DNA of 7,229 nt from Vibrio tasmaniensis 1F-187 (GCF_000272405.2 NZ_AJZM02000086.1:1-7229), one strand, 5' to 3'. Counted from the first letter of the stretch, positions 1 to 4,978 are shown. Notes: a model not told the origin generated them from the sequence alone. Numbers and translations: made by a program.

Positions 1-26
1 CGCCTGCCAGGGTGGAACTGGCTCTC

Positions 27-325
27 TCATACAAATTCCCCCCCTAAACACTGATGTATTTTACCTTTCACTTTCCGGTGACTTTGCTCAACTATATTGT
101 TCAGATATTTAACTTGAAATACTTCAATCAAGTTGAGTCTCTTCTCCGTCAGCCAGAGTTGAACATTGATGTTATGCAGCGCTAACGCGTTGGTACCACT
201 CTTATCGATAACCACTTTTTCTGATAAACCATTATAGCCGATTGCCTTGGTAAAGAAGGCGCGAGCCGCTTTCTCATCATGGCGATCGCAGAGTAAAAAA
301 TCAATGACATGGCCGTTCGCTTCTC
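27..325 (-). pseudogene. IS6-family transposase, 3' catalytic fragment
   Basis: An open frame runs on the minus strand from 455 to 27, but only the part from about 325 down looks like transposase. It starts near GHVIDFLL and contains the second catalytic Asp in KVVIDKSG (residue 84 of the open frame) and the catalytic Glu in QVKYLNNIVEQSHR (residue 123). Similarity stops after KIHQCLG near 45, before the usual C-terminal 35-40 residues (a G-x-E-x-x-x-M-x-R-K-G-Q type ending). With no N-terminal DNA-binding region and no first catalytic Asp, this is a fragment. Its sequence differs from the neighbouring 5' fragment, so it comes from another IS6-family member. Confidence 0.78.
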
Positions 326-435
326 CCACGACACCAGGAAATGGACTGTTTGTTTGAGGATGTATGGCAGCCACTAGGGGGGCCAAGTTCTTCACTCTTG
401 TCCCGCGCAAGTTTATTGCTTGGCAGTAACCTGCT

Positions 436-695
436 TGGTAAACCATTTTGTGCAATGGCCTTATTCAGAAAGGCTTTGGCAGCTGCCTCATCACGGTTCG
501 GGCTAAGGTAGTAATCGATCACGTTTCCAAATTTATCGACGGATCGATAGTGGCGTGATCTACAACAACTCTACGCTCAAGCTGTATCTCTTCAATTTCA
601 CGATAACTGAGTTTATAGGCGAGATAATAACGTACGGTTTCAAGAACAACTTCAGAAGGAAAGTGACAGCCTTACACATTAAGAATCAGTTTCAT
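436..695 (-). pseudogene. IS6-family transposase, 5' part: nonsense codon plus internal deletion
   Basis: The start ATG is at 695-693 (minus strand). Seven codons later there is an in-frame TAA at 674-672, where this family usually has a Lys before the G-x-x-F-P motif; a single A-to-T change would explain it. The frame then stays open through HFPSEVVLETVRYYLAYKL and SYREIEE, the N-terminal helix-turn-helix region that binds the element ends, as far as DHATID near 543. There it jumps, out of frame, into VDKFGNVIDYYLSPNRD (from 540), which belongs just after the first catalytic Asp. The segment between, with that Asp, is deleted. Recognisable similarity ends after NGLP at about 436. It cannot give a working protein. 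Confidence 0.8.
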
Positions 696-734
696 GAGTA
701 GAAATCAAGCAAACCTTAACTTAAATCCTCAAAG

Positions 735-748
735 TTTGCGACAGAACC
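735..748 (-). repeat. Terminal inverted repeat of the IS6-family remnant
   Basis: On the minus strand the sequence reads GGTTCTGTCGCAAA, which fits the GGnnCTGTnGCAAA pattern usual for IS6-family ends. It lies about 40 bp upstream of the remnant transposase start at 695, which is the normal distance. The bases just outside (749-756) would be the 8-bp target duplication, but with the other end missing this cannot be confirmed. Confidence 0.75.
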
Positions 749-818
749 TAAATTAGTCACCGTACGGTGCTTCTTTCTTGGATTGTATTATCGATCATAT
801 GTTAAATTGACAAAATTA

Positions 819-874
819 GGCTGGCTTTTGCGCGGTAGGGGACGACTCTAGCTACAACCGCTCGAAAGTCAGCC
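819..874. repeat. Long imperfect hairpin in non-coding DNA
   Basis: The arms GGCTGGCTTT (819-828) and AAAGTCAGCC (865-874) pair over 10 positions, one of them a G-U pair in plus-strand RNA. The pairing continues inward (829-836 with 857-864) through GCGGT/ACCGC with a single mismatch, leaving an apical loop of about 20 nt. It could be part of a small RNA, a terminator (T-rich sequence follows on the plus strand and an AATTTT run follows on the minus strand) or the remains of a small palindromic element. I cannot choose between these. Confidence 0.45.
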
Positions 875-1115
875 ATTTCTCTTTCCATACCCTAGAGTTT
901 TCTCCTGAAAGTTAATTACAGAATTTAGTTAAATGTTAACGGGTTGTGATGTGTTTTGGTTTCGCTTGATTTTTTGATCCTAAACCTCAAAATGATCAGT
1001 TTTCTCTAAATTAGTAATACTGACGCCGCTTCGCTCTGTCGGCTTCATACTGACTCTACATGCAAGTATATAGCAGCCAGCATGAACCATATATAAACAA
1101 GAACATATTGAAATT

Positions 1116-1140
1116 ATTGATTAATTCAACATTAATCAAT
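1116..1140. promoter_or_regulatory. Perfect 10-bp inverted repeat upstream of the lipoprotein promoter
   Basis: ATTGATTAAT (1116-1125) and ATTAATCAAT (1131-1140) are exact reverse complements separated by TCAAC. The site is AT-rich and lies about 15 bp upstream of the putative -35 box at 1156, the position expected for an activator or repressor site. There is no T-run, so a terminator is less likely. Confidence 0.4.
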
Positions 1141-1155
1141 TGGTGAGGATGTTTA

Positions 1156-1184
1156 TTGTGTCGTGATGTGATTCTTATTATACT
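1156..1184 (+). promoter_or_regulatory. Probable sigma-70 promoter of the lipoprotein gene
   Basis: TTGTGT at 1156-1161 and TATACT at 1179-1184 are separated by 17 bp, about 30 bp upstream of the ATG at 1216. A short inverted repeat, TACTGG/CCAGTA (1181-1186 and 1195-1200), overlaps the -10 region and leader and could influence expression. Predicted by eye only. Confidence 0.4.
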
Positions 1185-1215
1185 GGTTAGATATCCAGTA
1201 AAAAAAGGGCTATTT

Positions 1216-1716
1216 ATGAAAAAAATGTTACTTGCGGTGGGAATATCATCAGCGCTATTGGGCTGTACGAACACTGCAACGCCCCCCCCCTATTACCAAT
1301 CATATTGAGATTGGTAATAGGCAGGGGCACACAGTGTTATTGTGTTAAATTTTAACAATGCTGAAGCGATGCCTGAGTATCAAACCTACGATGTGTATTT
1401 ATATTTATCTCAGTTGCCGGAAAGTAAGGGGTTTGAGATTTGCAATTTTGAATATGACAATTGTGGTAGTCAGTACTCCGCCTGGCAACATGTATTACGT
1501 CCCGAGCAAAATGGCATTTGGCTTAGTTATGATTTCAAGTTTCCTTTGAGCTTAACGCAAAAATACGATGTGAATTTAGCTAATATTCAAACGATAGCTA
1601 ATCAGGCGTTTTTAGAATGGGATAAGGCAGAAAGTCTTTATACCAAAGAAGTTTCTATGTCAGGTAAAACAGTTCAAATCGAGTCTTTAACAGCAACAGC
1701 CCATCAATTACCTTAA
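1216..1716 (+). pseudogene. Lipoprotein gene interrupted after its signal peptide (pseudogene or switchable)
   Basis: ATG at 1216 follows an AAGGG ribosome binding site (1205-1209). The first 17 residues, MKKMLLAVGISSALLGC, form a classic lipoprotein signal with lipobox LLGC; Thr at +2 suggests outer-membrane sorting. Translation then passes a run of nine C and stops at TGA (1306-1308) after 30 residues, with two more in-frame stops at 1315-1320. From about 1321 the same frame is open again to TAA at 1714-1716, encoding a soluble-looking domain (124 codons from GTG 1342, two Cys in CNFEYDNC) of no family I recognise. Removing one C from the run and two bases from the CACA at 1328-1333 would give a continuous 165-residue lipoprotein reading PPPITNHIEIGNRQGHSVIV across the join. 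This is inference. The downstream half has no good start of its own: AGGGG at 1323-1327 is 14 bp from GTG 1342. Confidence 0.65.
1282..1321 (+). repeat. C9 run leading into a 13-bp perfect hairpin
   Basis: Nine C (1282-1290) run into CCTATTACCAATC (1289-1301), which pairs perfectly with GATTGGTAATAGG (1309-1321) across a 7-nt loop, ATATTGA. The last two C are part of the stem. The structure lies inside the lipoprotein gene exactly where its frame is lost. Long C runs are prone to length change at replication, which makes this a candidate mutational or phase-variable site. Confidence 0.75.
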
Positions 1717-1728
1717 CCACTCCAGTAT

Positions 1729-1760
1729 GTAGTATCGTGATCAGTTGATTTCGATACTAC
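1729..1760. repeat. Inverted repeat between the lipoprotein and recombinase genes
   Basis: GTAGTATCG (1729-1737) and CGATACTAC (1752-1760) are exact reverse complements around a 14-bp centre. The repeat begins 12 bp after the lipoprotein stop and ends about 100 bp before the recombinase start. It could be a terminator stem, although only a short GTTTT follows, or a recombinase-binding site with two inverted arms. Position next to an integrase gene favours the second idea, but the centre is longer than the usual 6-8 bp. Confidence 0.4.
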
Positions 1761-1861
1761 GGAACGTTTTCCCCCAAAGCCAGTAATTCCGTGTGATACC
1801 ATGAACAACACGCTCTAATCTGCTTGTGTGTGTATTTCTGACTCTAAGAGGAAAATACACA

Positions 1862-2533
1862 ATGACTAAAGCTAGAGCCAAAGCAAAAAGCCTTACCCCG
1901 TCACAAATCCGCAAGTTACTTGTTCGATGCCAACTAATGCAAAACCCTGAGCTAAAGCGTGTGGTTTTGGCCTTGTCTTTTTCGACTTTGCGAGTCTCTG
2001 AACTCGCCCAACTCACAGTTGATGATGTACTGATGCCTACTGGCAAAATTAAAGAAGAGATCTACCTTAGAGCTTCACTGTGTAAACGAAGAAAGCCCCG
2101 TTCTATCTGGTTAAGTAAATTAGCCAAACAAATGATCCAAGAGTGGGTTGATTACCGAAAGTCGCACAATTGGGCAACCACTTTTAACAACAGCTACCAG
2201 GGACTAAACCCGCTAAGTAAACTTGTGTTGAACAATCGTGCACGTAGCTACTCGATGAAGCGTAAAACTAGAATAAATCAGGCAGGTGAACAGGTTGATT
2301 ATCAGGCTTGTGATGTACTGGAGTTGATGATCAGGAATATCTATCAGCGGAGCGGATTAAAAGGCTGTAGTAGCCACACAGGGCGTAGAAGTTACGGTTC
2401 GAACATGAATGCTCAAGGGATTGAGTTAAACGCAATACAAAGAGCATTAGGCCATGCTGAACCGTCAATGAGTTTGGAGTACATCGACATTTCAACGAAC
2501 CAATTATCTAAAGCGGCTGAACTAGCATTGTAG
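1862..2533 (+). CDS. Compact tyrosine recombinase/integrase (catalytic domain only)
   Basis: This 223-residue protein is a site-specific recombinase of the tyrosine (phage integrase) family, expected to cut and rejoin DNA through a phosphotyrosine link. All active-site residues are visible: Arg44 in STLRVSELAQL, a Lys in CKRRKP (about residue 75), His172 and Arg175 in SHTGRRSYGS, His198 in RALGHAE, and the nucleophile Tyr207 in MSLEYIDI. Typical members are 300-400 residues with an N-terminal SAM-like arm-binding domain; here only about 30 residues precede the catalytic domain, so that domain is absent. Start chosen at ATG 1862 because AAGAGGA lies about 8 bp upstream; an in-frame ATG at 1826 has no such site. 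It may move the neighbouring gene cluster or be a domesticated remnant; its target is unknown. Its stop overlaps the first base of the toxin-antitoxin operator repeat. Confidence 0.88.
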   Translation: MTKARAKAKSLTPSQIRKLLVRCQLMQNPELKRVVLALSFSTLRVSELAQLTVDDVLMPTGKIKEEIYLRASLCKRRKPRSIWLSKLAKQMIQEWVDYRKSHNWATTFNNSYQGLNPLSKLVLNNRARSYSMKRKTRINQAGEQVDYQACDVLELMIRNIYQRSGLKGCSSHTGRRSYGSNMNAQGIELNAIQRALGHAEPSMSLEYIDISTNQLSKAAELAL

Positions 2534-2592
2534 TTATAACAATGTTGACACCAAGATTAAAATATATACAATCACTATTGTTATAACAATGT
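2533..2592 (+). promoter_or_regulatory. Toxin-antitoxin operator: two copies of a 13-bp repeat flanking the promoter
   Basis: GTTATAACAATGT occurs exactly at 2533-2545 and 2580-2592, 47 bp apart. The second copy is part of a perfect 14-bp palindrome, ATTGTTATAACAAT (2577-2590). The first is within a looser inverted repeat CATTGT...ACAATG (2526-2544). One copy sits at the -35 box and the other just past the expected transcription start. This matches the autoregulation known for MazE/MazF operons, where the antitoxin and its complex bind palindromes over the promoter. Confidence 0.7.
2545..2572 (+). promoter_or_regulatory. Promoter of the mazEF-like operon
   Basis: A perfect -35 box, TTGACA (2545-2550), and TACAAT (2567-2572) are separated by 16 bp and end 40 bp before the antitoxin ATG. 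This is the best promoter seen in the window. No clear second promoter was found before the following genes, so it may drive the whole 2613-5839 unit. Confidence 0.65.
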
Positions 2593-2612
2593 ACACACAT
2601 AGAGGTTGAGAT

Positions 2613-2867
2613 ATGCGCACTCAAGTACGAAAAATTGGCAATAGTCTTGGCAACATAATTCCTGCTACGTTCATTCGTCAGCTTGGTTTGGTTGAAGGGG
2701 CTGATATTGAGGTTAAAGCCGATGGTAAAAAAATCACTATCGAACCAATCAAACGCCCGAAGAAACGCTTTCCGTTCAGCGAAAAAGAACTTCTGAACGG
2801 CTTAGATGCTCATACGGCACATGCTGACGAATTAGCGGTTGTTTCTGGTAAGGAGTTAGGCGAGTAA
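2613..2867 (+). CDS. mazE: MazE/PemI-type antitoxin (AbrB-fold)
   Basis: This 84-residue protein is the antitoxin of a type II pair. Residues 1-48 match the MazE/AbrB swapped-hairpin DNA-binding domain: TQVRKIGNSLGNIIPATF, then LGLVEGADIEVKADGKKITI. The C-terminal 35 residues, acidic and probably flexible, would wrap around and block the toxin, as known for MazE. The ATG at 2613 follows GAGG (2602-2605). The stop codon TAA shares its last base with the toxin start (TAATG), which implies translational coupling with antitoxin made first. The protein probably also binds the repeats at 2533-2592 to repress its own promoter. The family assignment is firm; the exact subgroup (MazE, PemI or ChpS) is not. 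Confidence 0.9.
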   Translation: MRTQVRKIGNSLGNIIPATFIRQLGLVEGADIEVKADGKKITIEPIKRPKKRFPFSEKELLNGLDAHTAHADELAVVSGKELGE

Positions 2868-3220
2868 TGGCTCAGTACATCCCTAAACGTAATGACATTA
2901 TCTGGTTAGATTTTGAACCCGTGAAAGGCAAGGAGATCGGTAAATACCGTCCTGCTCTTGTCCTTTCAAGTAAAGAATATAATCAGCAAACGGGGTTACT
3001 TATCTGTTGTCCGATTAGTACCAGTATTCGAGGTCAAGCTACCGAGGTTCCGGTAATGAATTTGGATAAACCTAGTGTCGTGGCATCAAGTTTGATTCAA
3101 ACACTCTCTTGGAAAGACCGTAACGCGAAGAAGATAACCACCGCTGAAAACGGTGTGATGGAAGATGTTTTACTAAGACTTATCCCGTTGATTGGGGCTG
3201 AGTCTCTGTTTGAAGAATAA
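2867..3220 (+). CDS. mazF: MazF/PemK-type endoribonuclease toxin
   Basis: This 117-residue protein belongs to the MazF/PemK/ChpB family of sequence-specific ribonucleases that cleave mRNA and stop growth when the labile antitoxin disappears. Family features are in order: IPKRNDIIWLDFEPVKGKEI at the N terminus, GKYRPALVLSS with the conserved R-P-A-x-V-L-S strand and its catalytic-region Arg, the core strand LICCPISTSIRG with the conserved Ser/Thr, and ASSLIQTLSWKDRNAKKI, which resembles the V/L-x-x-Q-v-x-s-i-x-W/D segment of MazF. Length is normal and no key element seems missing, so it should be active. The start overlaps the antitoxin stop by one base. The cleavage sequence cannot be read from the protein. 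Confidence 0.92.
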   Translation: MAQYIPKRNDIIWLDFEPVKGKEIGKYRPALVLSSKEYNQQTGLLICCPISTSIRGQATEVPVMNLDKPSVVASSLIQTLSWKDRNAKKITTAENGVMEDVLLRLIPLIGAESLFEE

Positions 3221-3235
3221 ACGAGGGAATATGTT

Positions 3236-3619
3236 ATGAATAATGTCGGTTGGATTTATATTATAGGATCTTCATCTGATTACTCTCGTTGTAAAATAGG
3301 CAAAACAATTAACAACCCATTAAAAAGATATCTGAATCTAAGAACAGCAGATCCTAAACTTCACCTTCAAGTCGCATATTGTGTTCCACACAAGCTTCTT
3401 TCTAAGGCAGAAGCAGCAATTCATCTGGAGTTAGAAGAATTTAGACAGCTAACTCATGAAGATACTCTATCTGAGTGGTTTTCTTTAGATACTGAAACGG
3501 CAGAGAGCTTGATTGATATGTACATTGAGTCATGGTTTTTAAAAAAGCCAATAGTTTTAGATTCATTCAGTTGTGATGCACCGTTCAAAATGTATGAAGA
3601 TGCACTACGGTCAATATAA
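3236..3619 (+). CDS. GIY-YIG-like nuclease-fold protein (T5orf172/MUG113 type)
   Basis: The protein has 127 residues. GWIYIIGSS (residues 5-13) and CKIGKT (residues 19-24) correspond to the two strands carrying the GIY and YIG motifs. NPLKRYLNLRTADP supplies the following Arg-bearing helix, AEAAIHLELEEF a Glu in the expected position, and EWFSLDTETAESLI the E-W-F ending common in the T5orf172/MUG113 branch. That branch occurs in phages and mobile elements, alone or fused to other domains; its targets are poorly known and some members may bind rather than cut DNA. ATG 3236 follows GAGGGA (3223-3228). It starts 15 bp after the toxin gene, so it is probably co-transcribed. The last 30 residues have no match I recognise. 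Confidence is good for the fold and low for a specific activity. Confidence 0.75.
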   Translation: MNNVGWIYIIGSSSDYSRCKIGKTINNPLKRYLNLRTADPKLHLQVAYCVPHKLLSKAEAAIHLELEEFRQLTHEDTLSEWFSLDTETAESLIDMYIESWFLKKPIVLDSFSCDAPFKMYEDALRSI

Positions 3620-3632
3620 GGGGAAAAAGGTT

Positions 3633-3863
3633 ATGGCATGGGTTATTGAAATAACACAGAGGCTTTCGGTTCGTAACAGTGAAGAGGGGCTAGACAGGTC
3701 ATACGTTACCGCAATCAAACGATGCGGTACGAATTGCTCAATTACTACTTCTTTCGATAATGCAAAGGTTTACAAAAACCGTAAGCACTTTCAAAAACTA
3801 CTAGATTTTTTTGAACAGTCTGAAATCGCCTATGAACTAATTCCAGTCGAAGATAAGGGGTAA
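3633..3863 (+). CDS. Hypothetical protein, 76 residues
   Basis: I do not recognise this protein. ATG 3633 was chosen because a purine-rich AAGGGGAAAAAGG precedes it, in the gap after the GIY-YIG gene; the same frame is open further upstream but overlaps that gene without a good site. It reads as a small alpha/beta protein: a beta start (MAWVIEITQRLSVRN), a central basic part with two Cys (KRCGTNCSITTSFDNAKVY) and a helix ending in KLLDFFEQSEIAYELIPV. There is no signal peptide or membrane segment. It ends 3 bp before the next gene, so the two are probably translated together. Confidence 0.65.
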   Translation: MAWVIEITQRLSVRNSEEGLDRSYVTAIKRCGTNCSITTSFDNAKVYKNRKHFQKLLDFFEQSEIAYELIPVEDKG

Positions 3864-3866
3864 AGT

Positions 3867-4094
3867 ATGCAGTATGAAACAGATCCAAAAGGTTTGTCAT
3901 GGCCTATCAAACCTTCACTTATCATTGATGATATTGCCGCTGGAATAGTGAATATTTCCTTATCACCAGAAGTTCCGTTATCCACTTTTTCACTTAAGCA
4001 ATCTTTCGAAAATATGACGTTCAAGGGTGAAGCTAAAGAAAAATGGATCGAGGTGCTTCGCGATATTGCTGACGAACTGGAAAAGCAGGGGTAA
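3867..4094 (+). CDS. Hypothetical protein, 75 residues
   Basis: I do not recognise this protein. Its ATG lies 3 bp after the previous stop and its ribosome binding site, AAGGGG, lies inside the end of that gene, which points to coupled translation. The N-terminal half is hydrophobic and strand-like (PSLIIDDIAAGIVNISLSPE); the C-terminal half is a charged amphipathic helix (KEKWIEVLRDIADELEKQG), the sort of helix often used for protein-protein contact. It is probably cytoplasmic. Nothing in the sequence gives a function; its place in the cluster is the only clue. Confidence 0.65.
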   Translation: MQYETDPKGLSWPIKPSLIIDDIAAGIVNISLSPEVPLSTFSLKQSFENMTFKGEAKEKWIEVLRDIADELEKQG

Positions 4095-4102
4095 ATAAAC
4101 AC

Positions 4103-4375
4103 ATGGCTAAATATAACCAAATCACGCAAGCAGATGGATGGTACTTTGTACATGAAAATGTTGTAGATAAAGACGATAAACCATATGTCGTCTACCGAGT
4201 GGCAGTTTGGGCTTTAGATGAAGAAAATGATGTTATAGGGCTAATACATGTTAGTGGATTAACCTTAGAAAATACTCAAACACCAAAACTAATTCCCCCA
4301 CCTCCAGTACAGGGAAGCTACCTGCATGAATCAGAGCTTTCTACTGTTCAATCTAGTTGTTTAAAACAACAATGA
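4103..4375 (+). CDS. Hypothetical protein, 90 residues
   Basis: I do not recognise this protein. ATG 4103 begins 8 bp after the previous stop, with AGGGG at the end of that gene as a somewhat distant ribosome binding site. Residues 1-55 look like a small beta-rich domain (GWYFVHENVVDKDDKPYVVY, then RVAVWALDEENDVIGLIHV), reminiscent of short proteins with alternating hydrophobic strands. This is followed by a proline-rich turn, PKLIPPPPVQG, and a polar tail ending in CLKQQ. There is no membrane segment. The proline-rich section may be a linker or a binding site. Confidence 0.65.
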   Translation: MAKYNQITQADGWYFVHENVVDKDDKPYVVYRVAVWALDEENDVIGLIHVSGLTLENTQTPKLIPPPPVQGSYLHESELSTVQSSCLKQQ

Positions 4376-4413
4376 TTGAGTTTGATGTAAAAAAATCGTA
4401 GGTGAAAGCGTCT

Positions 4414-4599
4414 ATGAACGGTTGGGGGAAATGGATGTTTTGGATTACATTTGCTATCTGTTTTGTCCTTGGTGGAGCAAGACAGGCATCAACAGAAGCC
4501 TTTCAAAAAACGGAAGGTGCGAAAAAGCTATATTTTTTGACTGCGAATGTTGTTTTTAGCGCGTTCATTGCGTGGCTAGTTACAGCAATTTTCGGCTAG
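4414..4599 (+). CDS. Small membrane protein with two predicted transmembrane helices
   Basis: From ATG 4414 the product has 61 residues. A GTG four codons upstream (4402) is also open, but the AGGTGA at 4400-4405 is correctly spaced for the ATG and overlaps the GTG, so I prefer ATG. Two hydrophobic segments are clear: WMFWITFAICFVLGGA (about residues 7-22) and LYFLTANVVFSAFIAWLVTA (about 40-59), joined by a polar loop, STEAFQKTEGAKK. This shape suits a small inner-membrane protein; holins, small toxins and accessory membrane subunits look like this, but nothing ties it to one of them. A gap of 38 bp separates it from the gene before. Confidence 0.65.
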   Translation: MNGWGKWMFWITFAICFVLGGARQASTEAFQKTEGAKKLYFLTANVVFSAFIAWLVTAIFG

Positions 4600-4612
4600 G
4601 AATGGAAAAACA

Positions 4613-4708
4613 GTGCATGAGGATGGGGTTAATAGACCAGTCTATTGGTGGGTAGATTACTTACCAAAGATAAGCCTTGCTAACCGCTGGCGCAAATGGG
4701 CTACCTAG
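4613..4708 (+). CDS. Very short tryptophan-rich ORF, 31 residues
   Basis: GTG 4613 opens a 31-codon frame ending at TAG 4706-4708. The product includes RPVYWWVDYLPKISLANRW, with four Trp in 31 residues and a basic end, which looks like a real amphipathic or membrane-surface peptide rather than random translation. An AGGA (4598-4601) lies about 11 bp upstream, a weak but usable site. It falls in the gap between two well-supported small genes, and without it the gap would be 174 bp, by far the largest in the cluster. A competing ATG at 4602 opens only 17 codons. Confidence 0.4.
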   Translation: MHEDGVNRPVYWWVDYLPKISLANRWRKWAT

Positions 4709-4729
4709 AAACCGCCAACCTCGATTTTG

Positions 4730-4759
4730 TTTTAACACATATTACTAATTTTGTTAAAA
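4730..4759. promoter_or_regulatory. Inverted repeat in the widest true gap of the small-gene cluster
   Basis: TTTTAACA (4730-4737) and TGTTAAAA (4752-4759) are exact reverse complements around 14 bp. They lie just before the ribosome binding site of the gene at 4774. This could be a regulator site or an mRNA structure; no convincing -10/-35 pair accompanies it. Confidence 0.3.
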
Positions 4760-4773
4760 GTAAGGGGAAATTC

Positions 4774-4965
4774 ATGCCAACAATGACACCAGAAAAAAAA
4801 TTTGAAGTATCGTACAGAAATCGGTCTGGAGATATGACAACTAAAAAGACCGTAGCAACTGGCGCTAACAACACGACCGTTAAGAAGCGTTTTGAATCAA
4901 TGGGCTATCAAGTTATTGCTGTTGTGTATAAAGGGCTTACTGGCCGTTCAATTCAAACAAGCTAA
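4774..4965 (+). CDS. Hypothetical basic protein, 63 residues
   Basis: I do not recognise this protein. ATG 4774 is preceded by TAAGGGGAAATTC, an excellent ribosome binding site; an in-frame ATG at 4696 has none and overlaps the short ORF before it. The protein is Lys- and Thr-rich and looks like a two-strand, helix, strand fold: KKFEVSYRNRSGDMTTKKTV, then a helix around NTTVKKRFESMGYQVIAVVY. Small proteins of this shape, in which a charged strand pair is followed by a helix and an x-V-I-x-V strand, are common in plasmids and phages, but I cannot name the family. Its leader is nearly identical to that of the next gene. Confidence 0.65.
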   Translation: MPTMTPEKKFEVSYRNRSGDMTTKKTVATGANNTTVKKRFESMGYQVIAVVYKGLTGRSIQTS

Positions 4966-4978
4966 CTAGGGGAAATTC

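Larger units (their letters stand above)
27..748 (-). mobile_element. Degenerate mosaic of IS6-family insertion sequence remnants
   Basis: Read on the minus strand, this stretch carries a left terminal repeat at 748-735, then the start of an IS6-type transposase with a helix-turn-helix region, then two different partial copies of the DDE catalytic region. The two copies differ in sequence (NRDEAAAKAFLNKAI against RHDEKAARAFFTKAI), so they came from two related elements rather than one tandem duplication. The stretch between them (about 435-325) is open but I cannot place it within an IS6 transposase. No second terminal repeat is visible before the window begins, so the far end is either deleted or outside. 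The element is inactive: the first catalytic Asp region (normally in a W-x-x-D-E-T-Y context) is absent from both parts. Confidence 0.8.
749..1215. other. Gene-free stretch with structured DNA and a promoter
   Basis: About 470 bp between the IS6 remnant and the lipoprotein start hold no convincing gene; the minus-strand open frame across 1056-1274 has no ribosome binding site or protein character. What is present: a 12-bp perfect palindrome CACCGTACGGTG at 758-769, a long imperfect hairpin (819-874), an 8-bp direct repeat ATACTGAC at 1017-1024 and 1047-1054, a 10-bp perfect inverted repeat (1116-1140) and a promoter-like sequence (1156-1184). Confidence 0.6.

Noticed and set aside
1056..1274. 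A minus-strand open frame of 72 codons in the gene-free stretch.
   Set aside because: It overlaps the lipoprotein promoter and signal peptide, has low-complexity content and has no suitable translation start site.
1282..1321. Programmed ribosomal frameshifting at the C-run, helped by the downstream hairpin.
   Set aside because: The shifted frame (reading one base fewer in the run) stops at TAA 1346-1348 after 43 residues, so a single frameshift would not reach the downstream 124-codon frame; two separate shifts would be needed.
1741..2046. A minus-strand open frame overlapping the recombinase.
   Set aside because: It lies opposite a well-supported tyrosine recombinase and has no ribosome binding site or recognisable protein pattern.
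4356..4370. A perfect palindrome, GTTGTTT-A-AAACAAC.
   Set aside because: It lies inside the last codons of the 90-residue gene, has little GC, and could be a by-product of coding for Leu-Lys-Gln-Gln; it is not strong enough to call a terminator or operator.
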